Source: Kalmanozyma brasiliensis GHG001 (Eukaryota > Basidiomycota > Ustilaginomycetes > Ustilaginales). From it: a stretch of DNA of 64,000 nucleotides. The notes beneath the pieces were generated by a model that saw nothing but the letters and a program-made list of their open reading frames with translations, did not search any database and was not told the DNA's origin. Position numbers and translations under genes: made by a program. Each line of letters begins with the position of its first letter. Position 1 is the first letter of the stretch. Shown here one piece after another: positions 42,301 to 54,100 of the stretch. The stretch spans positions 64,853 through 128,852 of the forward strand of contig NW_015961960.1 in assembly GCF_000497045.1 (NCBI RefSeq), in the 5' to 3' direction.

Positions 42301-45300
42301 ACGCTCTGGCGATTCGCGTTGGCGGCAAAGTCGCTGGCACCGGCGTCGAACGCGCCAGGCATGGGAGGAGCAGGCGGCGCGGGAGGTGGAGGTGCGAACC
42401 CATCAGCATCGCCATTGACCGATCGCTCGGCAACGGCGGACGACTGAACAGGGGCGACAGGCGGGCTGGGAGGCGGCACATACGTCTGCACCGGCGGCGA
42501 CGGGTCTCCAATCACGCTGCCAGTGACGAGCGCCTTGGAGCGATCGTTGGTCTGCGCCTTCTTCAATCTGAGGCCGCCCTGGATCTGGCCGAGCAGCGCA
42601 CCGCGGTCCATTGGTCCAGCAGCGGGCGCAACCACGGGAGCGGTCGGAGCGGCAGGCGCGGCAGGTGCCGCAGGAGCTGCGGGAGCAGGAGGCGCAGCTG
42701 GAGCTGCAGGAGCGGCAGGCGGCGCAGGGGGAGCAGCGGGCGCACTGGGTGCCGAAGCAGGAGGTGTTGATCGACCGCTGCTCGGAATCAAGTTGCTGAA
42801 AAGCGCCTGCGCAAGGTTTTGACGAGTGGCACGAGTGCTGGAGCCGGGTCCGTCGGCCTCATCGTCGTCCTCTTCCTTGTCCGACTCCTCCCAGTCGTCG
42901 TCATCGTGCTTGGGCGCCGTGTAGATGGCGCGTGAAGCCGACGAGGGAGTTGCGCCAGTAGGCTGAGCAGAGACGGGAGGAGTAGCACGAGTTGCTGCTG
43001 GAAGACCTGTGTCTGCTTGGGCCTGCTGACGGAAGAAGGGGTTGGTGCCTCCACCTGGCGTCGAAGGGGCTGGAGGTGCAGGAGCGGCTGACGAGGGGCT
43101 TGCGACGGCAGCACCGCCGGCACCTTGCTGCATGCGATGGAAAGGGTTGGTGCTGGAGCCGGTGCTGGGGGTCGGGCTAGGCATCGCAGGTGCTGGTGGC
43201 GCCTCTGGTGGAGCGAGAGTAGCAGGTGGTGCGGGCGCAGGAGCGGCACGCGATCGCGACGGAGGAGGCGGTGGCGGAGCAGCCGACTTGCCCGACTTGC
43301 GAGAGGGAGCAGGCAGAGCCGACGGAGCCGACTTGGTGCCGCTGTTGAACATCGACTGACGCTCCTTGAAAGCCTCCTCCTGCTTGCGAGCCTCTTCCTC
43401 CTGCTCTTCAAGCCTCTTGAGACGGGCCTCGCGTTCCGCCTTCTCCTTCGCAAGAACCTCTTCACGACGTCGGAGCATGTCCTCTTGGTCGTTGATCTCC
43501 TCCTTGGCGGCTTGCACGATGGGAGCAGGAGGAGGGTTGTCGCTTTTCTCGGCTTGCTTGATCTCTTGCTTGACAGTGGCGAGACCGGCCTTTTCGTTCT
43601 GGAGGCGGTGCTCTTCCAAGCGAGCCTTCCTGGCGTCTTCACGAGCAGCAGCTTCCTGGTCAGCCTGGGCACTCTTGGCAGCAGCCTCGGCCTGCTCGGC
43701 TTTGAGTCGTTCCTCGACGCTGTTGTCGACGGGCGTGGGACCCGAAGGAGCGACGGCACCAAGCATACGCATGCGCTCCTGCACACGTCGCTGGGCCTCG
43801 GAACGGATCCAGGCAGCGCGCTCCTCAGCAGACATGTTCTTCGGAGGGCCTGAGGCAGCAGCTGGAGTCGAAGGGGCTGGCGAAGGTGCAGCCGGCTTGG
43901 CAGGCTCGACTGGCGGAGGCGGCGGCGGTGCCTGCGATGCGGACGAAGGAGTCGATCGGCCATTGTCGCGATCACGGTCATCGCGGCGGTAGCCGTCTTC
44001 GTCTCTGCTTCGGTATCTGTCGCCGTCGTCCCTGCGCCTGTCGCCATCGCGGTCAAAGGTGCCGCGAAGATACTCGCCATCGCCAAGGGTGGAGCTCGAA
44101 CGACTGTAGCTGCGATCATCGTCACGTGGGCGGTCTCGGTCCTCGGAAGCGTAGCGGTTGTAGGGATCGTTGCGACGGTCCCTCTCGCGGCTCTCGCCGA
44201 GCTTGCGATCGCGCTGACGGCTGTCCTTGGCTTCGATGCGCTTCTCGAGCTGAGGCAGACGCTCGTGCATGAGGTGCATGAGTTCGCGCTCCGCCTTGCG
44301 ACGCAGATCGCCAGATTCACGACCGCCACGTCGGTTGTAGTACTCAATGTCGTCCTGCACACGTCGGATGCGGTAGCGGAGGTCGTCCATCTCGCGCTCG
44401 AGCTCGCGATCTTCATCGTCTTCGACCCCCTGCTTGTCGAGCATCTTCTGCGTGTTGGCGAGCTGACGCTTCATCTCGCTGAGGTCGTCGGTAGCACTTT
44501 GACCTTCGTAGCGGACGGTCTTGCGATCGAGGTGTCGACTGCTGCTCTTGTAGCCGGTGACATCGGCGTCGTCGTGCTTGTACGCGGTGGCATCCTTCTT
44601 GGGCGCGACGGGGTTCTCGTGGAAGGATCGAGACTTTGCGTAGGAGGCGCCGCTGTTCGAACCAGCTTCAGGAATGTTGAGACCGGTGCTGTGTCGCACG
44701 GTGGTGTCCTTCTTGAGAAGATCTTTCAAGAAATCGACCGAGTCGTTCAGATCCTTAGCCGAGGGAGGAATGAGTTCGGAGGGCAGCGTCTCTGGAATGT
44801 CGTTGCCGTTGAGCGCACGATAGATGAGACCCATGGCAACGTGGAACTCGTTGACGTTGAGCTTGCCGCGGTTGCCAGTGTCTGAGAGATGCCAGATCTG
44901 CATGAGCTTATCGGTCTCGAGACCACTCTGGCCAAAGACCTCGCGAGCCACCTCGCCATTGATGAAGCCAGTACCTTTGGCGTCCCAAGCGCGGAAGATG
45001 GAGTCGTAACTCTTTCGCTCTTCCTTGGTGAGAGCCCACGGAATGCGAGGCTCCTTGGAGCCTTGCTGTTGCTGGCTGAGGTTTTGAATCTGCGACTGGA
45101 AGTTGGAAGGTTGCATGCTGGCCTGGTTGAAGTTCATGTTGCCGGCCACAGGAGCGCCAGAGAAGGGTTGGGATGCGGGCAAGAACTGCGCGCTCATGAG
45201 CTGCATACGTGGATCGCGGATGGGCATGCCGGTCATCTGTGGCATGAGGCCGGTCTGCTGCATCTGCAGGCCACCGCCTCCCATGAACCCAGTCTGTTGA

Positions 45301-45701
45301 GGCTGAAGACCGCCCATGAAGCCCGTCTGCTGGGGCTGGAGACCGCCGCCGCTCAATCCCATGCCCATGTTCATACCCATGCCTGTAGGACCCGGAGAGA
45401 GATAGTTGGAGGTAGCTTGAGGACGGATCTGCTGCTGCATGCCCATGCCGCCCATCATGCCGGTCTGCTGAGGCATGAGGCCTTGCTGCGGCTGCTGTTG
45501 CTGCTGCTGGTAGGGCATGCCGGTCTGCATTGGGCGCTGGAACTGCGACATGCCAGGATAGCCGGTCTGCTGGGGCTGGAGGAAGCCGCTACCTTGCTGC
45601 ATCTGCATCTGCGGTTGCTGTTGCTGCTGCTGTCCTGGATAGCCCGTCATCTGCGGCTGCATTGGGCGGCCCCAGCCTTGGCCCTGCATGTTGTTGTACA
45701 T
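39372..45701 (-). CDS. cin1: Intersectin-like endocytic scaffold and RhoGEF (Cin1 type), three exons
   Basis: Multidomain protein expected to link clathrin endocytosis to actin and Cdc42. Exons on the minus strand are 45701-41915, 41834-41664 and 41425-39372, giving 2003 residues. In order: repeats of P-Q-Q-T-G (about 15-160); an EH domain (about 222-315) with a calcium-loop-like DTGNRGKLNVNEF; a charged coiled-coil region rich in Glu/Arg; Pro-rich stretches; a WH2 actin-binding motif (LLGQIQGGLRLKKAQTNDRS); SH3-1 (LRVRALYSYAGQRDEDLSF, about 1200-1260); SH3-2 made by exon 2 (KALYDYTGTSPEEATFAEGD, about 1265-1318); two UIM-like segments (EEAALAAALAASSADQ and RNMAKAIEASKLS, about 1370-1415); a DH domain (from about 1683, IFELITTESAHVRDL, with LLVPMQRLTRYPLLL) and a PH-like end. 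The exon junctions fall between SH3 domains and keep frame. This matches the Cin1 architecture of basidiomycetes. Confidence 0.9.
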
Positions 45702-46379
45702 GACAGGCGAGGGATTTGACGCAGCGTCTGTCGCCTACCGCTACGTCACCAGGGGGGTTTGTTGAGGTAGTGGAGTGTGCCAGATACGCCTTTGATGAGA
45801 AAGGGAAGCCGTCTTGACGAGAAAGAGGAAGCGACGCGGATGGATGACCCTGGATGAGGAATGCAAGAGGTTTTGCTCACTATCCGGCGAGAGGGCCCGT
45901 GAGGTAGATTGGATGTGGGGAGGTGAAGGATGGATCGAGCAGAAGAATCGTGAGAGAAAGGGGATGGAAGCGAGGTCATCCCAGGGTCGCCGAACAGATC
46001 ATCGAGGCAAGACACGCGGGCACAGCCTGCTTGCTCGGCTGGCTGGTCTGTGCTTGCAAGAGCTCGATCTGAACAAACGCAGCTCAGCTCTTTTGGCTGC
46101 ACAGCTCGAATCGAGGGCGGCTTCTAATTCAAAATCAGTCTTCCTTCCAGCGAAGAGTATTCACGACGTAGCCGTGCATGCAAAGGCAATACCAATTCTG
46201 GCTGTGATCTTCTAATTGAACACCAAAGTCGAATCGGGTTTGACCTCGAGTCCCGATTTGCTCCCCGCACCTTTGAGCAGCTGTCAGGGTCCTTCAAGTT
46301 CTGGACACTGTCACCAGCTTGCTGCTCGCCTCACAGGAAGCATCACAACCCAGCATCGATTGGCGGCATCTCGATCACC
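45702..46379. promoter_or_regulatory. Divergent promoter region, intersectin-like and Nce101-like genes
   Basis: 678 bp between diverging starts. No TATA box or other motif stands out. Plus-strand frames here (up to 133 codons) are not convincing. Confidence 0.35.
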
Positions 46380-46882
46380 ATGCCGACTTATCTGGTTGGA
46401 AGGTGAGTCATGGAACGTGGCGTGTTGAGCCTAGACCAGGCCAGGATACTGACCGCAGCATCTTCATCCTCCTCTTTTGATCGTATAGGGTCTTTGACCC
46501 CATCCTCGGCCTCGCCACGGGTGTCATGGCCTACTTTCTCTGGGAGAACGATCCCCGCAACTCGCATGAGCGCCCTTCGCAGCGCTCTCTGCCCGAGCTG
46601 GTACGACGCAGACTGAACAGTCAGACACCACCCGAGAGCATCTACGCAGGCACCGATCCTACCCAACGATCCATCTTCCACATCCCATCTGCATCCCGCA
46701 AAGACACCACCGCATCAGCAGAAGCAGGGACATCAGGCGCTTCCAGATCGACAACAGACATCATCAGAGATGCCAAGCAGCAGGCGAGCCAGAATCAGGG
46801 CGAGCGCGGGTCCGATCTCCGTGCGCTAAGAACCGCAATTGCCGACGAGTGGAATCAAGCCGGCTCGTCAAAGCGACCGTAG
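46380..46882 (+). CDS. nce101: Nce101-like membrane protein, two exons
   Basis: Fungal protein of the NCE101 family, linked in yeast to non-classical export. Exons 46380-46402 and 46489-46882 give 138 residues. The first exon is only 23 nt (MPTYLVG plus part of an Arg codon), and splicing gives MPTYLVGRVFDPILGLATGVMAYFLWENDPRN, which matches the family: a short leader with a VFDPxxG segment, one membrane span, then a Tyr/Trp-Glu stop. Yeast Nce101 is only about 50 residues long; here a Ser/Thr-rich tail of about 100 residues follows (SIFHIPSASRKDTTAS, IIRDAKQQASQNQGERG). The donor is GTGAGT. Function in secretion is taken from the yeast family name and is weakly understood. Confidence 0.8.
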
Positions 46883-47124
46883 CCTTCATGGCAGTAACCA
46901 TCGCAATGTATCATACGTGACCTTACCAAATTAGTCGCGTCAATGTCGGGCGTGAAACGATGCAGAGACGATTGTGATTATGGCATGTCATGCTACGTGA
47001 TGCGGTAAAAGTACATTGGGACGAGATCAAGGGTTGAATGCGTGATGTCGAGTCAAGCTAGGATAACAGGAGCTATGAAGAGAAGGCGACAGTCGACGGG
47101 AACAGAGCCGAAGACGGGCGCGGC

Positions 47125-50100
47125 TCAGGCCTGTGCCGCTCGCTGAGAGTCAGCCGTCTCAGCACCTGCCTGTCGGCCGTCCTTGCTGACACCCTGGCGT
47201 CGGCACATGGGGCACGTGTTGGACGACGAGGTCATCCATCGATCCACGCATCCCGTGTGGAAGGCGTGTCGGCAAGCAAGCAGACGGCACGTATCATCGT
47301 CGCCCCACTCCTCGAGACAGACCAGGCAGCGCTCGAGCATGTTCTCTGTGATCTTGCCGTCGCGCACCATGGCAGCTACCTCGGAGCCCTTGATCTTCTT
47401 GAGCTCGCTGGCGTCGATCTCCTGTTGCGTCACGGTAGCAGGCTTGTGCTGCATGGCCTGCATCGTGCTCAGCAGATCCATCAGGATCATCAGATCTCGA
47501 CCCGCCGTCGTCGGGTTCGAGGTGAGCAACGGGTGATTTGGGGGATAGCGGCCGCCGGAGACGAACAGCATGAAGCGCGATGCTGGGAGCTCTTCTTCGT
47601 TTGTTCCCGTCGTTTCTCCAGCGGGAGGCGCCGACGCGGGAGCACCCTCTGACGAAGCTCGCTGACGTAGCGGTGGAGCTGTGGGCCCTGAGCGTCCAAG
47701 TGTCGTGGGTCGCGAGGTTTGTTGGCGCGACCCGTTGAAGTCACGCCCAGGGCCAGGTGCCTGAGCGCCAGTCATCTCTTCGCCGAAGCGCTCGGTCACG
47801 TTGAGGCTGCGCACGCCAACGACAATGCATGGCACCAGCTGCGAGGGCGCGATAGGATCAAAGCGGAAGAGCCGGAAGAAGGACAGGTTGCCATTCTGGA
47901 AGTCTCGTTGGCGGGCTGCCTGGGCCTCGATGCTTCCTTCGCCTGTACCAGACTGAGCGTCGCTGCGAGCGTCATGAATCGATGCCGTGGCTGCGGCCTG
48001 CGCTGGCTGTGCAGTCGAGGAAGGAGCAGCAGAAGCCTCGCCATCGAGCACCTCAGCTCCCGAAGTCGATTCGCTCTGCGTGGCATGCTCAAAGTAATTG
48101 GTCGTCTGGGACGGCTGCGATCCAGGTTGCTCGGGCGCCTCCCCGCTCGAGGGCTGCATAAGCTGAACCGCCGCCATGAGATCGTTGACCAAGTGGTTCA
48201 AGAAGCTGCCAAAGCTACCTGGAACGCCGTCAGGCAGGATTCCATTGCGCACTTGCCGCAAAGAACCGGCGACGTCGTTGGGACCTAGGGAGAAGTCCGA
48301 CGTCGGGATCGTCCGTCTGCCTGAGCCACCAGATCCAGCTGATCCTCTGCTCCACCCTTCTCGCTGTGCGCCGGACGACTGGGTGTCGTCTGTCTGTGCA
48401 CTTCGACCGGAAAGCAGACGGCTGGGACGCATGAGGGATCCGATGGTGGATCGAACGAGTCGAGAAAGAGTGCTGCGCGGCGGGTCCTGCTGTGGACGGT
48501 TGGCAAGAGGTCGAGACGCGCTGAAACTGGTAGAGCGAGTCGTGTCACTGGATACAGCCGCTGTAGAAGTCGTCGGCTGATCTGCCGATCGCAGACGCGT
48601 CAGACGTTGGGATGTCGCCTCCCGCTCTGCGGCACTGAGGAGATGCGCGATGATTTCTTGCTGCCTGGATGCTTGGCTGCCTTCGGAAGTGCCGCCGGGT
48701 GGACGGGCAGTGCTTGCCGAGCCAGCAGTCGGTGTTGCGGATGACCCAGCGGTCGCACTGCTCGAGTCACTGGAAGCAGACCCGTCCTCTTGTCGAGCGC
48801 TGGGTAGGCCAGAGCTGCTCGATGCGCTCTGCACGCGACGAGACAGCGCAGCGAGCCGACCTCGCAGACCGTTGCCAGAATCCGACGTGGTTGAAGTACC
48901 GAGCTGCGCTCCTGATGAGCTGCCAGAAGATGATGGCTGGTTGCTGCCACCGCGTTGCCAGTCGGCAAGCCAGCGATCGTTACCGTCGCCTGTTTGTTGG
49001 TTCATGCGTTCAAAGGGACGTCGAAGGCTGGTTTGAAGCAAAGAAGGATCCACCTGCTGAGCATCGGCAGTGTTGAGCAGAGAAGCTGCCGTGGCTGCGG
49101 CTGCGATGCCGAGGATGCGGCTGAGCATGACCGCCTGTTCTTCGAGTGTCACGGCGCCACGCAGGTTGTCACCTTCAAGAGTGGCGCCAGGTACGCCAAA
49201 ATGATTCTGGCCACCGGTCGAAGTACGATCGACAGTCTCTGGCTGCAAAGGCGTCGGGCTGGACGCAGAGCTGCTAACACCTTGAGCGGTATTGGGCTGA
49301 CTTGGTCTTGCTGGCATGGCAGGATTAGGCGAGTTGGCTCGATTGGCCACCGTGCGGGCCACCAAAGCGCCTTGCACCACCATCGAGGTCCCGCTGATCA
49401 TTTCCGGCTGCAATGGGACACGGAACGCATGAGGTCGAGCGGTTTGGGGACGCTGCTGCTGTGGAGGGCTGGTCTGAGGCGTGGTAGTTGCCGTTGGAAG
49501 AGCGGCGTCTGGTGGTGCAGGAGCTGCGGCACGGTTGTTGGCTTGGGAAGGAGAGGTGCTGGTTGCCACAGCTCCTAGCAGAGCGGCGATAGTGGCGGAA
49601 GCCGAGGCTGGACTGGGAGAGGCAGATGCATTGGTTGCGAGTGGGGCTGCTGAGCTTGAGGCGGGCGCAGCCGTGCTGTTACCGCTTGATGACGGAGCCG
49701 ACGCGGCACTTGGAGGAGCGGCGCCAAGCGTCTCGAGAATGCGTCTTCGGGCGCGTTCCCGCTCATCACGAAGGGGATCTAGGTGCGGAGGAGGTGTTGA
49801 TCCGTCTCCCACACGCGGTGAGGTATCACCTTGCGACTGAACAACAGCGAACCTCTGCTGCAGGTCCGAGGGTGGCGGTTGCACTTGGCGAACGGGAGTA
49901 TCACTGCTGACCGGTGGTGCTGCGATGCTGGATTGTGCTTCGCTTGCATCGATGTCCATCGCATCGCCTGTGGTTTGAGTCGAGGGTTGATGCGACTCTG
50001 GGTTGGTAGCAGGAGTGTCGTTGGCGGCCGGAGGGGCAGAGGCAAGACGAGGTGACGTCCTTCGTCGCTGTGAAGCGTGCTCGGCTGAAGACTGGGTCCA

Positions 50101-50271
50101 GGACGCAGAATCTCGACGCCGCCTCTTGCGCCGACTGCCTGCTCCATTGGCCGCATCGTTGGTCTGTGAGGGGGGGTGGTCATCATGTGCGTAGCTTCGA
50201 GACGGGCCAGCATGCTCGTCGGCAGCCTCATCTGACCCACTCGGCTGCTGACGGGACTGTGAATGTCCCAT
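47125..50271 (-). CDS. RING-H2 ubiquitin ligase with N-myristoylation signal
   Basis: A 1048-residue protein in one exon whose only folded part is a C-terminal RING-H2 finger at about 982-1024: CLVCLEEW, CRLLACRHAFHTGCVDRW and CPMC, eight metal ligands in C3H2C3 order. Such fingers bind an E2 enzyme. The N-terminus MGHSQSRQQ has Gly2 and Ser6, so N-myristoylation is likely. Just before the RING, KKIKGSEVAAMVRDGKITENM looks helical. The rest is Ser/Ala/Pro/Gln-rich and unstructured, with a phosphorylation-prone composition. Related fungal proteins share the MGNSQS-type start and a C-terminal RING. The substrate is unknown. It is divergent from the paladin-like gene and converges on the Nce101-like gene with about 240 bp between stops. 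Confidence 0.85.
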   Translation of the reverse strand: MGHSQSRQQPSGSDEAADEHAGPSRSYAHDDHPPSQTNDAANGAGSRRKRRRRDSASWTQSSAEHASQRRRTSPRLASAPPAANDTPATNPESHQPSTQTTGDAMDIDASEAQSSIAAPPVSSDTPVRQVQPPPSDLQQRFAVVQSQGDTSPRVGDGSTPPPHLDPLRDERERARRRILETLGAAPPSAASAPSSSGNSTAAPASSSAAPLATNASASPSPASASATIAALLGAVATSTSPSQANNRAAAPAPPDAALPTATTTPQTSPPQQQRPQTARPHAFRVPLQPEMISGTSMVVQGALVARTVANRANSPNPAMPARPSQPNTAQGVSSSASSPTPLQPETVDRTSTGGQNHFGVPGATLEGDNLRGAVTLEEQAVMLSRILGIAAAATAASLLNTADAQQVDPSLLQTSLRRPFERMNQQTGDGNDRWLADWQRGGSNQPSSSGSSSGAQLGTSTTSDSGNGLRGRLAALSRRVQSASSSSGLPSARQEDGSASSDSSSATAGSSATPTAGSASTARPPGGTSEGSQASRQQEIIAHLLSAAEREATSQRLTRLRSADQPTTSTAAVSSDTTRSTSFSASRPLANRPQQDPPRSTLSRLVRSTIGSLMRPSRLLSGRSAQTDDTQSSGAQREGWSRGSAGSGGSGRRTIPTSDFSLGPNDVAGSLRQVRNGILPDGVPGSFGSFLNHLVNDLMAAVQLMQPSSGEAPEQPGSQPSQTTNYFEHATQSESTSGAEVLDGEASAAPSSTAQPAQAAATASIHDARSDAQSGTGEGSIEAQAARQRDFQNGNLSFFRLFRFDPIAPSQLVPCIVVGVRSLNVTERFGEEMTGAQAPGPGRDFNGSRQQTSRPTTLGRSGPTAPPLRQRASSEGAPASAPPAGETTGTNEEELPASRFMLFVSGGRYPPNHPLLTSNPTTAGRDLMILMDLLSTMQAMQHKPATVTQQEIDASELKKIKGSEVAAMVRDGKITENMLERCLVCLEEWGDDDTCRLLACRHAFHTGCVDRWMTSSSNTCPMCRRQGVSKDGRQAGAETADSQRAAQA

Positions 50272-51127
50272 GATGACGAGTCTGGCAGGTATGCGCCCCG
50301 CTGCAGGTCAGTGAGCCGTTACTGAGCGCTGACTTTGCTTAATGTTGGAAGCTCATCGAAGAGGATGCCTGCCGTGGAGTTTGGGGGTCTGGTCGACTTT
50401 GATGGTGAGCGCAACGTGGTGGTGTGCGGCGATGCAGATCGGTTTGGATGTTTTGCGCGATACCTCGGGATCGATGCCGAGTTCAGGGGATGATGGTGCG
50501 GGATCAAGAGAGGTGATTGCGGGATCAGCATCCCATCTTGAACGACTCAGCTCGGCGTTTACTGATGGATGACGAGCAACGCATGCTGATGAAATCTCAC
50601 ACGCTCGCCTGGCGGCTGCCTCGCTGCACCGCTGCTGGCTCAGTCCTTTGCTTTGCCGGAGCTCGGATTTCTAAGCCCAAAATTTTGAAGGTGTTAGATC
50701 CAAAGTAGAGAAGTGGAGGCGCAGGGCGGCTAAACTTTGTGACCGTCACAGACAGCGATAGCTCAAGCATCAGTTGCACTGGCACAGCCATGTGACGTGA
50801 CTGGAAGCTGCGAGGAACCAGTCAAAGTGCGGGTATATACATGGTGAGCCTTGCAGCTGACCGAGCAAGAGGCTCTTCCGATAGTTGACCGGATCGTCGG
50901 CCAATTCTCTGCTTCGGCCATCTCCGAGCTGACTGTGCTGAAAAAGAGAGACGCGTGAAATACAGCCGAAAGAAAGGGTCCGTGAGGATTGATTGGGATT
51001 CGGCACGTTGTCAACTCTGCGCAAACCATCCTTTGTTTGTTCGACCCTGACCACCACCTTTGCGCAGACGCACACACTATCTCGTTTGTATCGACGTGGA
51101 TCATCGACTGGTGTGCAAACAAGCACA
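50272..51127. promoter_or_regulatory. Divergent promoter region, RING and paladin-like genes
   Basis: 856 bp between diverging starts. I see no TATA box or distinctive motif, and no RNA gene. The open frame upstream of the paladin start (from 50993) lacks an ATG before 51128. Confidence 0.35.
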
Positions 51128-54100
51128 ATGGCCTCAACACAATCACCGCAGCATGCTGTACAAGATGCTTTCGCCACTGGCCTCGGCGACAACGCAGATG
51201 TCCCTGCGCTCGCCTCGCCGCTCCCAGAACCACAAGATAAGGTGGATCAACCAAGCCTCGGCATAGGTCGTCCCTCCATCGGACTCGGCTCACAGCCATC
51301 CTCGTCGTCATCTTCCAGTCGTGCTGTAAAGTCCAACCTTCTTGGCGCAGATGGCTTCGGTTCACTCGGCGCAGCTCTTTGGGCCCAGCGCGAGGAGAGC
51401 GTAGTACGCAATCGTCAGGGTAGCGTACTCACCCGCGGTCTCATCCTCAAGACGGACCACTTCGCTGGCGGTGCACGTCAATCCCATCTCAACCTTCACC
51501 TACAAGGCGCTCCTAACTTCCGCAAAGCAGACTGCTCTCTCGAAGTCTATGGTGTCGCGCAGCCCACCATCACCGGTCTCAAGACCATCCTCTCCGTGCT
51601 CAATGCTCGTCCCGTCAAGGAGAACAACGGCTCGCAAAGCTTCGAGCTGCGTCTTCCGAGTCGCTCCGCAACAGCCTCGAGCTCATCCCCACCCTTCGCG
51701 TCGCCTGACATCTCGTCTCCCGCAGCTCAAACGTCAGGTGCGTCTGCTGGCGCAAACAATCGCAAACCCTCAGCACGACTAGAAAAGCCACGCAGGTGCG
51801 TCTGGGTCTGCACAAGAGAAGAGCCCGTCATCTACGTCGGTGGCAGGCCGTTTGTGCTGCGAGAGGCCGAGCGGCCCGTCAGCACATTCTCGCTCAGCAT
51901 GCGCGCCGACAACCTTGAGGCCATCGAGTCTCGCCTCAAGCAGGATATTCTACGCGAGTCATCCAAGCACGGAGGCCTGCTCATGGTTCACGAAGAGACC
52001 GCCACCGGTAGCATCGCACCCACATGGATCGCCGTCGACGACGCTTCCGTTCACACCGTCCGCGAAGTGTGGGAGCGTGTCAAGGCCGAAGGTTGGAGGG
52101 TGGACTACCACCGCATTCCCATCGCCGAGGATCAAGCCATCGAGAACAACTATCTAGACGCCTACACACAGGTCATCAAAGACCTCGACCCTAGAGAGAC
52201 AAGCCTCGTCGCCAACTGCGGTATCGGATTCACGCGAACCACTTTCGCCATGGTCGCTGCTGTCATCCTGCGAAGAAAGCAGATGCTCTTGCTCGGCCAT
52301 GAGGATCCGTTCGCACACATCTCGGAACAGCAAAAGTCTCCGCTACAAACGCCCAACAACGGCACACCTCACTCAGGAGTCGCTCGATCCCTTCGTCAAG
52401 CCAACGAGCAACAGGCGCAGAACCTTTCGCTGCTGAGGCTCATTCGTGTCCTCAATGTCAGTCTCTCGACCCGCGACTCGCAGTCCACCATCGAGATTCT
52501 GCTTTCCAACCCAGCGCTACTCGAGTCGCTACGCAAAGCAAACTCAGGCGACTACGGCGTCATCCGACAGCTCGCTGGTCTCCTCGATGAAGGTCTCGAG
52601 AATAAGGCCGTTGTCGACGTCGCCATCGACTGCTGTGCTCATGTCACCAACTTGCGAGAGACCATCCTTTCGTCCCGAATCCGCTACTCGACTGATGCGC
52701 TCGACGAGGCACAGGCCACCTTGCACCTCGAAAAAGCAGCCAAGTCGCTCGAAAAGTACTTCTTCCTCGTCGCCTTTGCCAGCTATGTCGGCGCCACCAA
52801 AGCAGCCACCTTCCAACACCGCTTCGCCAATTGGCTCAAGAACCGCGCCGAGATCTGGCGTGGCATTCAGCTCATTCGTTCCAAGGGTCGCCGTCTCTAC
52901 TTCTTCGACCCCGTCGGCGATCTGCGCATTCTCAGCGGAGGCAAGGCCGGCGAGCTGGTAGCCACCTCGGACAAGCTGCAGAGCCGCTTCGGTGAGGTCT
53001 CGGGGCAAGGTGCGCAGGTGCCTGGCGACGAGTTTGCCGACTATGTCATCCGCAATCGCGCCGGTATCGTCTTGCGTCCCTTTACGCTGCTCAAGTGCGA
53101 TATCTGGCGCAAGTTTATCGAGCGCAATGCAGGACTGCCGATCCGCGGCACCGTCAACTTCCGCCGCATCCCCGGCAGCAACATCTTTGCTACGGGTCAA
53201 CCTACCGTCGACGGTATCCGCAACGTGCTGGCCGCGCTTCAGGAGCATTATGCCAGCAAGACGGACGCATCCAGCTACCCGACCCGCAACGTCACCTGGA
53301 TCAACCTGCGCGAGGAGCCCATCGTCTACGTCAATGGGAAGCCGTACTGTCTGCGCCAGAAGGGCATGTCTTTGCGCAACATCAAAGCGTACAGCGGCAT
53401 CAACTGGGATCGACTGTTGCTACTCGAGGACCGTCTCAAGAACGACGTTGTCAATGAGCTGGCGACCGGCGAGGGCAGACTGCTGCTGCACACCGAGACG
53501 TCGGACGGAACCGTGATTCCCATCTGGGAAGAGGCCACGCCAGCGGATGTCGACACGCTGCAAGAGATCATGACCAACTTGGGCACCGAGCTCAAGCAGG
53601 ACGTCCAGCTGCGCTTCCGCAGGATCCCTATGACGGCCGAGAAGCCGCCCGACTTTTCCGACATCAGCGAGCTCCTCTCGACGGTGCTGCAGGCGAACGT
53701 GGAGCGACAGCCGATCGTGCTCAACTGCCAGCTGGGCAGGGGGCGAAGCACGATGACCGCAGCGCTGATCCTGATGATCGCCAAATGGCTCCAGCAGGGG
53801 CAGAGCAAGTTGCAAGAGATTCACGGCGAGTCGGGCGATGCCCCACACCACACCAACGGCGACGACTCGGACGGACTGCGACCGTCTGTTTCGGCGCACG
53901 ACAGCGGTTCTGCCACTCCCTCTGCTCGCGACACTGTTCATGCCGATCTGCTCGACGACAACCCTATCACCGCATCCAGCGACGAGAATCTTCCTTCCAA
54001 GCGTCCGCCCCTCAGCTACCACGTGATTAACAGTCTCCTCCGCGTCATCCCGCGTGGTCTCGAGGTCAAGAAAATGGTCGATGAGGCCATCGACCAATGC

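Noticed and set aside
50993..51127. Upstream extension of the paladin-like frame
   Set aside because: No ATG before 51128.
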